Shown here in pieces: positions 22,954 to 34,808 of a DNA stretch of 64,000 nucleotides. The translations under genes were made by a program, and so were the position numbers. The DNA lies in contig NZ_JADMUH010000001.1 in assembly GCF_015546995.1 (NCBI RefSeq), positions 62,001-126,000 of the forward strand. Reading direction: 5' to 3'. Source of the DNA: Streptococcus infantis. Lineage in GTDB: Bacteria; Bacillota; Bacilli; Lactobacillales; Streptococcaceae. How positions within the stretch are numbered: the first letter of the stretch is position 1; each line of letters opens with the position of its first letter. Under the pieces are notes generated by a model that saw nothing but the letters and a program-made list of their open reading frames with translations, was not told the DNA's origin and searched no databases.

Positions 22954-25147
22954 TCGATTTCCCATCCCAAAAATCTATCTCAGTTTTCTTTTATTATGGC
23001 TCTACTATGCTATCTTTTCAGCGAGCTTTTTAGCACTTTTGGGCTTTGTCTTTTTACTGCTCTGCCTCTTTTTTCAATTTCCATGGAAGACTGTGGTCAA
23101 GGTTCTCTTTATTTGTGGACTATTTGGAAGTTGGTTTATATTTCAAAAATGGCAGCAAGAAGAAGCGAGTCAACATCTTGTTGACTCCGTTAATACGGTA
23201 CGAATCTTGCCTGATACGATCAAGGTCAATGGAGATAGTTTATCCTTTCGTGGGAAGGCTGATGGCAGACTCTTTCAGGTCTATTATAAATTCCAGTCAG
23301 AGGCTGAGAAGGAAAGGTTTAAAGAGTTATCTGAACTGCATGAGATAGTAGTAAAAGGAAAGCTAGCTATTCCTCAAGGAGCAAATAATTTTGCTGGATT
23401 TGATTATCGAAACTATCTCAAAACACAGGGGATTTATCAGACCTTAACGATATCGGAAATTGTCGAATTAAAGCAAATTTCTAGTTGGGATATAGGAGAA
23501 AATCTATCCAGTTTGCGAAGAAAAGCAGTTGTCTGGATAAAAAGGAATTTTCCTGACCCCATGCGTAATTATATGACAGGTCTTTTATTAGGGCACTTGG
23601 ACACAGATTTTGAGGAAATGAATGAACTCTATTCCAGTCTAGGGATTATTCACCTTTTTGCTCTGTCAGGAATGCAGGTCGGTTTCTTCATGGATGCTTT
23701 TAAAAAGTCACTCTTACGATTGGGTTTGACGCAAGAGAAGTTCAAATGGCTTGCCTATCCCTTTTCTTTGGTCTATGCAGGTTTGACAGGGTTCTCAGCC
23801 TCTGTTATTCGTAGTCTCTTACAAAAACTTTTGGCTCAACATGGCTTCAAGGGGCTGGATAACTTTGCTTTGACGGTCCTTGTCTTGTTTATTGTGATGC
23901 CGAATTTCTTCCTAACTGCTGGTGGAGTGCTCTCCTGTGCCTATGCCTTTATCCTGACCATGACTGGTGAAGAAGTAGCAGGGATAAAAGGTCTGGTGAG
24001 AGAAAGTTTCATTATTTCCTTAGGAATTCTGCCAATTTTATCATTCTATTTTTCTGAATTTCAACCTTGGTCCATACTCTTAACCTTTGTTTTTTCTTTT
24101 TTATTTGATATGGTCTTGCTACCACTTTTATCAATGCTCTTCTGTCTTTCATGGATATATCCTATTACCCAGTTTAACTTTCTCTTTGAATGGCTAGAGA
24201 ACATCATACGCTATGTTTCTCAGCTATCTACTAGACCCTTTATTTTTGGTCAACCGAGTCTTTGGGTTCTGGTATGTCTATTAGTCTCTTTGGCGCTGAT
24301 TTATGATTATCGTAAAAATTTGAAGAAAACACCTTTGCTTATCCTATTTATCGTTTTACTTTTCTTAGTAACCAAACATCCACTGGAAAATGAAATCACA
24401 GTCCTAGACATGGAGCAGGGACGAAGCATTTTTCTAAGAGACATGACAGGAAAAACAATATTACTGGATGTCGGTGAAAAGTTAGCAGTTGAGAAAAAAG
24501 AAGCTTGGCAGGAGAAAGTCACCTCGAGCATTGCCAAACGGAGTTTAATTCCCTATCTGAAAAGTCGAGGAGTGGCAAAGATTGATCAGCTTGTTTTAAC
24601 GGATAGTGAACCTAAGCAACTAGACCATCTACTAGAAATTAGTAAAGCCTTCAATCTTGGAGAGATTCTAGTAACTGAAGAAACTCTATCTAAAAGAGAA
24701 TTTATGGATAAATTAGAGGAAAGTAACTTGAAAGTACGTCCTCTTAAAACAGGAGAGCAGTTATTTATTTTTGGGAGTAGTTTGGAAGTAATCGAAAATC
24801 AAAACAGGGATAGTAAAGCCTCAATAGCAATGTATGGAAAGCTACTAAATCAAACTTTTCTAGTCACTGGAAATATAGAGGAGAAGTTCTTAGCAAGCTC
24901 TTATCCAAAACTCCAAGCAGATGTAGTGATAACTCATCAGCAAGCATCGAAGAAAAAGACAGATGTCGAAGTCTTCGAAATCTTTCAGCCTAAAATCACT
25001 GTCATTTCAGTAGACAAGAAGAAAAAATTTAAAGAAAAAAATGGGGAGAATAACCAAGAATTTGGGAATTCGATTTACAAAACGGATCAAAAGGGGGCCA
25101 TTCGTTTTAAAGGTTGGGGTGCTTGGCAAATAGAAACAGTTCGCTGA
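22937..25147 (+). CDS. comEC: Competence membrane channel ComEC
   Basis: Polytopic membrane protein that passes single-stranded DNA into the cytosol; 736 residues. An N-terminal membrane pair (about 10-65) precedes an OB-like soluble domain (about 90-170). The competence core follows, with YMTGLLLGHLDTDF and HLFALSGMQVGFFMDAFKKSL (about 210-250) and many helices to about residue 470. The C-terminal domain starts like a metallo-beta-lactamase fold (VLDMEQGRSIFLRDMTGK, ILLDVGEK), but where HxHxDH is expected it reads LTDSEPKQLDH. Translation overlaps comEA, so the two are probably coupled. Confidence 0.95.
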   Translation: MSQWISRFPIPKIYLSFLLLWLYYAIFSASFLALLGFVFLLLCLFFQFPWKTVVKVLFICGLFGSWFIFQKWQQEEASQHLVDSVNTVRILPDTIKVNGDSLSFRGKADGRLFQVYYKFQSEAEKERFKELSELHEIVVKGKLAIPQGANNFAGFDYRNYLKTQGIYQTLTISEIVELKQISSWDIGENLSSLRRKAVVWIKRNFPDPMRNYMTGLLLGHLDTDFEEMNELYSSLGIIHLFALSGMQVGFFMDAFKKSLLRLGLTQEKFKWLAYPFSLVYAGLTGFSASVIRSLLQKLLAQHGFKGLDNFALTVLVLFIVMPNFFLTAGGVLSCAYAFILTMTGEEVAGIKGLVRESFIISLGILPILSFYFSEFQPWSILLTFVFSFLFDMVLLPLLSMLFCLSWIYPITQFNFLFEWLENIIRYVSQLSTRPFIFGQPSLWVLVCLLVSLALIYDYRKNLKKTPLLILFIVLLFLVTKHPLENEITVLDMEQGRSIFLRDMTGKTILLDVGEKLAVEKKEAWQEKVTSSIAKRSLIPYLKSRGVAKIDQLVLTDSEPKQLDHLLEISKAFNLGEILVTEETLSKREFMDKLEESNLKVRPLKTGEQLFIFGSSLEVIENQNRDSKASIAMYGKLLNQTFLVTGNIEEKFLASSYPKLQADVVITHQQASKKKTDVEVFEIFQPKITVISVDKKKKFKEKNGENNQEFGNSIYKTDQKGAIRFKGWGAWQIETVR

Positions 25148-25269
25148 GCTTAGCTTTTCAAGAAAATTAAAATTGTCTAAACAATCAATCAAAACTTGAT
25201 TTTAGAACCTTTTTGCTATAAAATGGTAAAGATTAGTGTCAAACTTTTATATTGCAAATAGGAGAAAAC

Positions 25270-26556
25270 ATGACAAAAACTTTGAAACGTCCTGAGGTTC
25301 TATCACCTGCAGGAACACTTGAAAAACTAAAAGTAGCTGTTCAATATGGAGCAGATGCTGTCTTTATCGGTGGTCAGGCCTATGGTCTTCGTAGCCGTGC
25401 AGGGAACTTTACTTTCGAACAAATGGAAGAAGGAGTACAGTTCGCGGCTAAGTATGGAGCTAAGGTATATGTGGCTGCTAATATGGTCATGCACGAAGGA
25501 AACGAAGAAGGGGCCGGCGAATGGTTCCGTAAATTACGTGATATTGGGATTGCAGCGGTTATCGTCTCAGATCCAGCCTTGATCATGATTGCAGCAACAG
25601 AAGCACCAGGGCTTGAAATCCACCTTTCAACACAAGCAAGTGCGACTAACTACGAAACCCTAGAATTCTGGAAAGAACTTGGCTTGACTCGTGTCGTTTT
25701 GGCGCGTGAGGTTTCTATGGAAGAATTGGCAGAGATTCGCAAACGTACCGATGTTGAGATTGAAGCCTTCGTTCATGGAGCTATGTGTATCTCATACTCT
25801 GGTCGTTGTACTCTTTCTAACCATATGAGCATGCGTGACGCCAACCGTGGTGGATGTTCACAATCTTGTCGTTGGAAATATGACCTTTACGATATGCCGT
25901 TCGGTAAGGAACGTAAGAGTCTCAAGGGAGAAATTCCTGAAGAATTCTCTATGTCTGCGGTTGATATGTCTATGATTGACCATATCCCAGATATGATTGA
26001 AAATGGTGTGGATAGTTTGAAGATTGAGGGCCGTATGAAGTCTATCCACTATGTTTCAACAGTAACAAACTGCTACAAGGCTGCTGTTGATGCCTATCTT
26101 GAGAGCCCTGAAAAGTTTGAAGCTATTAAGCAAGACTTGATTGATGAAATGTGGAAGGTTGCCCAACGTGAGTTGGCTACAGGTTTCTACTACGGAACAC
26201 CATCTGAAAATGAGCAACTTTTCGGAGCTCGTCGTAAGATTCCAGAATACAAGTTTGTTGCAGAAGTAGTAGCTTATGATGATGCGACTCAGACAGCAAC
26301 CATTCGCCAACGCAACGTTATCAACGAAGGTGACCAAGTTGAATTCTACGGTCCAGGTTTCCGTCATTTTGAGACTTATATAGAAGACCTTCACGATGCT
26401 AAAGGAAATAAAATCGATCGTGCCCCAAATCCAATGGAACTTTTGACTATCAAGGTTCCTCAACCAGTAGAAGCTGGTGACATGGTACGTGCTTTGAAAG
26501 AAGGTCTCATCAATCTTTACAAAGAAGATGGAACAAGCGTCACAGTTCGTGCCTAG
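25270..26556 (+). CDS. Peptidase U32-type protein, TrhP-like tRNA hydroxylation factor
   Basis: 428 residues from the ATG after GGAG. The N-terminal TIM-barrel-like part opens PEVLSPAGTLEKLKVAVQYGADAVFIGG. The cysteine cluster CISYSGRC, then GGCSQSCRW (about residues 172-208) marks the U32 family, whose characterised members (TrhP, RlhA) hydroxylate RNA pyrimidines using an Fe-S site and prephenate, despite the peptidase name. The C-terminal beta domain (about 330-428) is present. By family I infer a role in 5-hydroxyuridine formation at tRNA position 34; I cannot choose between the two Bacillus-type paralogues. Confidence 0.85.
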   Translation: MTKTLKRPEVLSPAGTLEKLKVAVQYGADAVFIGGQAYGLRSRAGNFTFEQMEEGVQFAAKYGAKVYVAANMVMHEGNEEGAGEWFRKLRDIGIAAVIVSDPALIMIAATEAPGLEIHLSTQASATNYETLEFWKELGLTRVVLAREVSMEELAEIRKRTDVEIEAFVHGAMCISYSGRCTLSNHMSMRDANRGGCSQSCRWKYDLYDMPFGKERKSLKGEIPEEFSMSAVDMSMIDHIPDMIENGVDSLKIEGRMKSIHYVSTVTNCYKAAVDAYLESPEKFEAIKQDLIDEMWKVAQRELATGFYYGTPSENEQLFGARRKIPEYKFVAEVVAYDDATQTATIRQRNVINEGDQVEFYGPGFRHFETYIEDLHDAKGNKIDRAPNPMELLTIKVPQPVEAGDMVRALKEGLINLYKEDGTSVTVRA

Positions 26557-26569
26557 ATAAGGAAAAAGA

Positions 26570-26881
26570 ATGGTTCAAGCTCATGGCTTACTAGTAGATC
26601 ATGAAAGCAGATGTGTTCATTACCATAGTGACAAAGATATCGTAGCACTTCAGTGCTATGATTGTAAGAAATACTACGCCTGTTATCAGTGTCACAATGC
26701 TATAGAAGCACATACATTTTGTCCTTATCCTTTAAATCTGAAAGAGGATAGACCCATCTTATGTGGATCCTGCGGGAATACACTAACGTATGTCGAGTAT
26801 ACCGAGAAGGGAACTTGTCCATTTTGTAAAGCTGCATTTAATCCAGCTTGTCAAAATCATCACTCAATTTATTTCAGATAA
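26570..26881 (+). CDS. CHY zinc-finger protein
   Basis: 103 residues with a dense zinc-ligand pattern: CVHYHSDKDIVALQCYDC, CYQCH, a distal CGSCG and a final CPFCKAAFNPACQNHH. This matches the CHY-type zinc finger, known from Hot13-like and PirH2 proteins; small bacterial versions have no settled function. It starts 13 bases after the U32 gene, so both are likely on one transcript that ends at the hairpin just downstream. The tail HHSIYF retains the His pair expected of the family. Confidence 0.85.
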   Translation: MVQAHGLLVDHESRCVHYHSDKDIVALQCYDCKKYYACYQCHNAIEAHTFCPYPLNLKEDRPILCGSCGNTLTYVEYTEKGTCPFCKAAFNPACQNHHSIYFR

Positions 26882-26889
26882 AAACTGAC

Positions 26890-26918
26890 AAATCCGAGTT
26901 GTAAAACTCGGATTTTTG
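26890..26918 (+). terminator. Terminator after CHY gene
   Basis: Eleven-bp perfect stem AAATCCGAGTT/AACTCGGATTT (26890-26900 with 26905-26915) followed by a short T-run. Confidence 0.85.
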
Positions 26919-26944
26919 TTTTCAGAAAACATAGAAAGATAGTA

Positions 26945-26966
26945 AAAGGTTCGTGAAAGGTTCGTG
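26945..26966 (+). repeat. Tandem 11-bp repeat upstream of atp operon
   Basis: AAAGGTTCGTG occurs twice head to tail (26945-26955 and 26956-26966). An 11-bp period is one helical turn, the spacing used by OmpR-type response regulators. A TATAAT lies at 26988-26993, 21 bases further on, so the repeat sits where a -35 would be. Confidence 0.5.
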
Positions 26967-27055
26967 AAAAGGGAATAAAATTTTCTATATAATTGTCTTG
27001 AAAATCGTAAAATTGGAAATAAATGATTCAAAACGCTTCCATTCCTAGTAAAAAG

Positions 27056-27084
27056 TTGACAAAAGCAAATTTTAGGACTAAACT
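27056..27084 (+). promoter_or_regulatory. atp operon promoter
   Basis: TTGACA (27056-27061), an exact 17-base spacer and TAAACT (27079-27084), 37 bases before atpE. This is the best sigma-70-type promoter in the gap. Confidence 0.7.
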
Positions 27085-27121
27085 AGGGAGGTAAATTTAA
27101 TTTAAAAAAGGAGAATTCGTC

Positions 27122-27322
27122 ATGAATTTAACATTTTTCGGACTTTGTCTTGCCTGTATGGGTGTATCTCTTGCAGAAGGATTTTTGATGAACGGTTTGT
27201 TCAAATCTGCAGCACGCCAACCAGATATCATCCCACAATTGCGTAGTTTGATGATCATGGGGATTGCCTTTATCGAAGGAACATTCTTTGTAACCTTGGC
27301 GATGTCATTTGTCATTAAATAG
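27122..27322 (+). CDS. atpE: ATP synthase Fo subunit c
   Basis: Proton-carrying ring subunit, 66 residues and two transmembrane hairpin helices (about 1-22 and 42-64). The polar loop ARQPD (about 30-35) contacts gamma and epsilon. The ion-binding acid is the Glu of [10 protein letters not shown] in helix 2. Unlike the proteobacterial order, c precedes a, which is the streptococcal arrangement. In these fermenters the enzyme mainly hydrolyses ATP to pump protons out and hold internal pH. A GGAG ribosome-binding site precedes the ATG. Confidence 0.96.
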   Translation: MNLTFFGLCLACMGVSLAEGFLMNGLFKSAARQPDIIPQLRSLMIMGIAFIEGTFFVTLAMSFVIK

Positions 27323-27354
27323 ACAACTCTATTTAGAAATGGAGGTGTCAAACC

Positions 27355-28071
27355 ATGGAAGAAAGTTTGAATCCAACCGTTAATATTGGACCAATATCCT
27401 TTGATTTGACCCTGCTTGCCATGTCTCTTGTAACTGTTTTGATGGTTTTTGCCTTTGTCTACTGGGCAAGTCGTGAAATGACCATCCGTCCAAAGGGCAA
27501 ACAAAATGCTCTTGAGATGATTTATGACTTTGTGATTGGTTTTACCAAACCAAACATTGGAGAATCATACATTAAGGATTATTCCTTGTTTCTGTTTTCT
27601 CTATTTCTGTTTATCTTGGTTGCCAACAATATTGGCTTAATGGCAAAAGTACAAACAACAAACGGTTATAACTTGTGGACTTCCCCAACAGCTAACCTTG
27701 GATACGATTTATCCCTCTCATTATTGATCACTTTGATCGCCCATGTAGAAGGAGTTCGTCGTAGAGGCGTTAAAGAATATTTGAGAGCATTTGTTACACC
27801 TGGCTTTATGACTCCGATGAACATTTTAGAAGAGTTCACCAATTTTGCTTCCTTGGCGATTCGGATCTACGGAAATATTTTTGCCGGTGAGGTCTTAGCT
27901 GGATTGCTATTGACCTTGTCACAAAATGCTTTGTATTGGTATCCTTTTGCCTTTATCGCAAACATGTTATGGACAGCCTTTTCAATTTTCATTTCATGTA
28001 TTCAGGCTTATGTATTTACCATGTTGTCATCAATGTACATTGGTAAAAAAATAAATGAAGGGGAAGAGTAA
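27355..28071 (+). CDS. atpB: ATP synthase Fo subunit a
   Basis: Stator channel subunit, 238 residues with five to six membrane helices. The essential arginine is in the segment [18 protein letters not shown] (about residue 175). The [17 protein letters not shown] loop and the final [16 protein letters not shown] helix are typical. GGAGG lies before the ATG, and 32 bases separate it from atpE. Confidence 0.96.
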   Translation: MEESLNPTVNIGPISFDLTLLAMSLVTVLMVFAFVYWASREMTIRPKGKQNALEMIYDFVIGFTKPNIGESYIKDYSLFLFSLFLFILVANNIGLMAKVQTTNGYNLWTSPTANLGYDLSLSLLITLIAHVEGVRRRGVKEYLRAFVTPGFMTPMNILEEFTNFASLAIRIYGNIFAGEVLAGLLLTLSQNALYWYPFAFIANMLWTAFSIFISCIQAYVFTMLSSMYIGKKINEGEE

Positions 28072-28089
28072 GTAGAGGAGGATTAGAAG

Positions 28090-28583
28090 ATGGATTTAAC
28101 TATTAGTACCATTATCGGTGACTTTATTCTTATCGCTGGTTCCTTCCTTTTATTGATCTTTTTAGTGAAGAAATATGCTTGGGGAAATATTTCCAGCATC
28201 TTAGATGAACGTGCTGAAAAGATTTCTTCAGATATTGATGGTGCCGAAGAAGCCCGTAAAAAGGCTGAGGAACTAGCTAGCAAACGTGAAGCTGAGTTAG
28301 CAGGAAGCCGTACCGAAGCTAAAACTATTATCGAGAATGCAAAGGAAACAGCTGAGAAAAGTAAAGCTGATATTTTGGCCGAAGCTAAACTTGAAGCAGG
28401 GCGCTTAAAAGAAAAAGCCAACCAAGAAATTGCTCAAAATAAAGCTGAAGCTTTACAAAGCGTTAAGGGAGATGTAGCTGATTTAACAATTAGTCTAGCT
28501 GGAAAAATCATCTCTCAAAACCTTGACAGTCAGGCCCATAAAGAACTCATTGATCAGTATATCGATCAGCTAGGAGAAGCTTA

Positions 28584-28584
<1 letters not shown>
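28090..28584 (+). CDS. atpF: ATP synthase Fo subunit b
   Basis: Peripheral-stalk subunit, 164 residues. One N-terminal membrane helix (about residues 5-25, [15 protein letters not shown]) is followed by a long charged coiled coil rich in Ala, Glu and Lys (about 40-140) that forms the dimeric stator stalk. Its stop codon shares one base with the atpH start (TAATG), indicating coupled translation of the two stator proteins. Confidence 0.95.
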
Positions 28585-30640
<2,056 letters not shown>

Positions 30641-30655
30641 GAATAGAGGTGTCAG

Positions 30656-31534
30656 ATGGCAGTATCTCTAAATGATATTAAAACAAAAATCGCCTCAACG
30701 AAAAATACTAGTCAAATTACTAACGCCATGCAGATGGTTTCTGCAGCTAAGTTAGGTCGTTCTGAAGAAGCTGCACGCAACTTCCAGATTTATGCTCAAA
30801 AAGTCCGTAAACTCCTTACAGATATCCTTCACGGTGATGGTGCTGGCGGATCAACGAATCCAATGTTGATTAGTCGCCCTGTCAAAAAAACAGGCTATAT
30901 CGTCATTACATCTGACCGTGGTCTTGTTGGAGGCTATAACTCTTCAATCTTGAAGGCTGTCATGGAACTGCAACAAGAATACCATCCATCAGGTGATGAT
31001 TTCGAAGTCATCTGTATCGGTGGTATGGGAGCAGACTTCTTTAAAGCTCGTGGTATTCAGCCAATTTATGAATTGCGTGGTCTAGCCAGTCAACCAAGCT
31101 TCGATGAAGTTCATAAGATTATTTCAAAAACCATTGAAATGTATCAAAATGAACTTTTCGATGAGCTCTATGTTTGCTACAACCACCACGTGAACACACT
31201 GACAAGTCAAATGCGTGTGGAGCAGATGCTTCCAATTGTCGACTTGGACCCAAATGAAGCAGATGAAAACTACAGCTTGACATTTGAGCTTGAAACAAGT
31301 CGTGAAGAAATCTTGGATCAACTATTGCCACAGTTTGCAGAAAGTATGATTTACGGTGCTATTATTGATGCCAAGACAGCTGAAAATGCTGCTGGGATGA
31401 CAGCTATGCAGACAGCGACAGATAATGCTAAAAAAGTGATTAATGATTTGACAATTCAGTATAACCGTGCCAGACAGGCGGCGATTACACAAGAAATTAC
31501 AGAAATCGTAGCAGGAGCTAGTGCTTTAGAATAG
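30656..31534 (+). CDS. atpG: ATP synthase F1 subunit gamma
   Basis: Central rotor shaft, 292 residues. The N-terminal helix contains [26 protein letters not shown]-type sequence (about 8-33) and the C-terminal helix has [15 protein letters not shown] and the final segment [16 protein letters not shown]. The middle Rossmann-like domain carries [15 protein letters not shown]. It is followed not by atpD directly but by a 190-base gap that holds a BOX element. Confidence 0.96.
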   Translation: MAVSLNDIKTKIASTKNTSQITNAMQMVSAAKLGRSEEAARNFQIYAQKVRKLLTDILHGDGAGGSTNPMLISRPVKKTGYIVITSDRGLVGGYNSSILKAVMELQQEYHPSGDDFEVICIGGMGADFFKARGIQPIYELRGLASQPSFDEVHKIISKTIEMYQNELFDELYVCYNHHVNTLTSQMRVEQMLPIVDLDPNEADENYSLTFELETSREEILDQLLPQFAESMIYGAIIDAKTAENAAGMTAMQTATDNAKKVINDLTIQYNRARQAAITQEITEIVAGASALE

Positions 31535-31564
31535 GCTCTAGTCCAGCTCGTATGAAAATGAACT

Positions 31565-31669
31565 TATACTCAATGAAAATCAAAGAGTAAACTAGGAAGC
31601 TAGCCGCAGGCTGTACTTGAGTACGGTAAGGCGACGCTGACGTGGTTTGAAGAGATTTTCGAAGAGTAT
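31565..31669 (-). repeat. BOX repeat (boxC-boxA, no boxB) between atpG and atpD
   Basis: About 105 bases matching the known mitis-group BOX repeat read on the minus strand. The right part (about 31621-31669) is boxA, recognised by the reverse of AAAATCTCTTCAAACCACG. The left part (31565 to about 31612) is boxC, recognised by the reverse of GCGGCTAGCTTCCTAGTTT. The boxB modules usually found between them are absent. The ends TATACTC and GAGTATT are nearly complementary. It lies inside the operon and lengthens the atpG-atpD gap to 190 bases. Confidence 0.9.
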
Positions 31670-31724
31670 TAGGACCTAGTTGAGCTAGGAACCGACAGTA
31701 TCTTATACAGAATAGGAGAAGTAG

Positions 31725-33131
<1,407 letters not shown>

Positions 33132-33141
33132 GAGGTGATCT

Positions 33142-33561
33142 ATGGCACATTTAACTGTCCAGATCGTGACACCAGATGGCCTCGTCTATGATCACCATGC
33201 CAGCTTTGTATCGGTACGAACTCTGGATGGTGAGATGGGGATCTTGCCACGACATGAAAATATGATTGCGGTTCTAGCAGTTGATGAAGTAAAAGTTAAA
33301 CGCATCGATGATGATACTCATGTGAACTGGATTGCGGTAAACGGAGGAATTATTGAGATTGCTAATAATGTCATTACCATTATTGCTGACTCAGCTGAAC
33401 GTGCGCGCGATATTGATGTTAGTCGTGCAGAACGTGCTAAACTTCGTGCAGAACGTGAAATCGAAGAAGCACAAGACAAACACTTAATCGACCAAGAGCG
33501 CCGTGCTAAAATTGCATTGCAACGTGCTATTAACCGTATCAATGTCGGAAATAAATTATAA
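33142..33561 (+). CDS. atpC: ATP synthase F1 subunit epsilon
   Basis: Rotor subunit that can inhibit ATP hydrolysis; 139 residues. The beta-sandwich domain (about 1-87) starts [20 protein letters not shown] and contains [13 protein letters not shown]. The C-terminal helical pair is Arg/Glu-rich ([17 protein letters not shown]). Last gene of the operon, ten bases after atpD and directly before a terminator. Confidence 0.95.
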   Translation: MAHLTVQIVTPDGLVYDHHASFVSVRTLDGEMGILPRHENMIAVLAVDEVKVKRIDDDTHVNWIAVNGGIIEIANNVITIIADSAERARDIDVSRAERAKLRAEREIEEAQDKHLIDQERRAKIALQRAINRINVGNKL

Positions 33562-33565
33562 AATA

Positions 33566-33599
33566 AAAAATGAACTTGTTAAATCAAGTTCATTTTTTA
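33566..33599. terminator. Terminator between atpC and lactonase gene
   Basis: Thirteen-bp stem AAAAATGAACTTG/CAAGTTCATTTTT (33566-33578 with 33585-33597). A-run and T-run flank it, so it can serve both converging transcripts. Confidence 0.85.
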
Positions 33600-33606
33600 T
33601 TATTTC

Positions 33607-34620
33607 TTATTTAGTGAAACTTATGCAGACTGCTTCAGGAACGTGAAATTCATTAGAGAGCTCTGCCAGTCTACCAGTTTCAGGATTGCGCTTAAAGACA
33701 GTCGCGTTATCAGAATCCTGGTGAACAGCGATAAGGAATTCTTGGTCAGGCGACAAATCAAAATCACGTGGATTTTTCCCATTGGTTGGAACAATCTCTA
33801 ATAATTCCAAGCTTCCATCTGCTAAAATGGTATAAACAGCGATAGAATCATGGCCTCGATTAGAAGCGTAGAGGAATTTGCCATCTTTAGAAAGACGAAT
33901 AGCCGCAGTACCATTAAAGCCACTATAGTCATCTGGTAAGGTTGAAATGACCTGCATTTGTTCAAATTCTCCAACACCATCGTAAATCAATACTTCAATC
34001 GTACTATTGAGTTCACAGATGAGATAAGCAATTTTGTAGTGGTGATGGAAAACAAGGTGACGAGCACCCGCACCAGGATTACAATTATAAGTTGCTAGTT
34101 TAGTCAACTTTCCTTCTAGATTGACATCATAGGTAGTGACTTCGTCAGTACCCAAGTCACAAGTTACCAAATATTGGTCTGGTGTTAAATCGGTGTAGTG
34201 TACGTGGGGAGAAGCTTGGTTTTCATGTGGACCATGGCCAGTGTGTTGAACTTTGTCTGCCAATTCAAGACAGCCATCTTCTTTACGTTTATAGACTAGA
34301 ACTTGACCTTTATGATAGTTAGCGGCATAGACTAGACTCCGTGTCTCATCGACTGCAACATAGCAGTGAGGAGCACCTTCTTCAACGACGTGATTCAGGA
34401 GGACACCATCAGTTTTGTATGCTGCGATTCCACCTTTGTCCTCATGGCTTCCGACAGTATAGAGATGCTGATGCTGATCAAAGGCTAGGTAGGTTGGACT
34501 TGGCTCGGTTGCAAATAGTTCTAGATTTGAGAGTTTGCCAGTCTCAGTATCAAAATCAGCCTTGTAAATCCCTTGAGAAATACGTCGTGTATAGGTTCCA
34601 AAATATACTATTTCTTTCAT
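33607..34620 (-). CDS. Lactonase family protein (6-phosphogluconolactonase-like beta-propeller)
   Basis: Seven-bladed beta-propeller of the Pgl/YkgB lactonase family, 337 residues from the second of two nearby ATGs. I chose that one because AGAGG lies seven bases before it and only one base before the first. Motifs are YFGTYTRR at the N-terminus, GTGPHENQASPHVHY-type GHGPHENQASPHVH, GAGARHLVFH, and FLYASNRGHDSIAVY. The family hydrolyses 6-phosphogluconolactone in some bacteria; others have unknown lactone or carbohydrate substrates. Monocistronic on the minus strand. Confidence 0.85.
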   Translation of the reverse strand: MKEIVYFGTYTRRISQGIYKADFDTETGKLSNLELFATEPSPTYLAFDQHQHLYTVGSHEDKGGIAAYKTDGVLLNHVVEEGAPHCYVAVDETRSLVYAANYHKGQVLVYKRKEDGCLELADKVQHTGHGPHENQASPHVHYTDLTPDQYLVTCDLGTDEVTTYDVNLEGKLTKLATYNCNPGAGARHLVFHHHYKIAYLICELNSTIEVLIYDGVGEFEQMQVISTLPDDYSGFNGTAAIRLSKDGKFLYASNRGHDSIAVYTILADGSLELLEIVPTNGKNPRDFDLSPDQEFLIAVHQDSDNATVFKRNPETGRLAELSNEFHVPEAVCISFTK

Positions 34621-34648
34621 ATTCATACCTCTAGAAAAAGATAATTCA

Positions 34649-34657
34649 ATTATAACA
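34649..34657 (-). promoter_or_regulatory. Extended -10 promoter of lactonase gene
   Basis: TGTTATAAT on the minus strand, 28 bases before the chosen ATG. Confidence 0.55.
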
Positions 34658-34773
34658 TAAAAAGGCCTGCTTGATGAAAAATCTAAGTCAGAAAAAACAG
34701 CTCTTCCCTTGTGAAGAAGACAAATTTATCCCTTGCTAAAAGACTATAAAATACCCTTATTTTTCTTAAAACA

Positions 34774-34782
34774 TGGTATAAT
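34774..34782 (+). promoter_or_regulatory. Extended -10 promoter of second AI-2E-family gene
   Basis: TGGTATAAT, 26 bases before the ATG. No strong -35 is seen. Confidence 0.65.
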
Positions 34783-34808
34783 GTTAGGACAAAGGAAAGG
34801 AAGAAAAA

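Noticed and set aside
27097-27504. 135-codon minus-strand frame over atpE and atpB
   Set aside because: Lies antisense to two essential membrane subunits with perfect family motifs; low-complexity composition.
31535-31724. A small gene or separate promoter between atpG and atpD
   Set aside because: The bulk of the gap is the BOX repeat. No convincing -10 or start codon with ribosome-binding site was seen apart from that of atpD.
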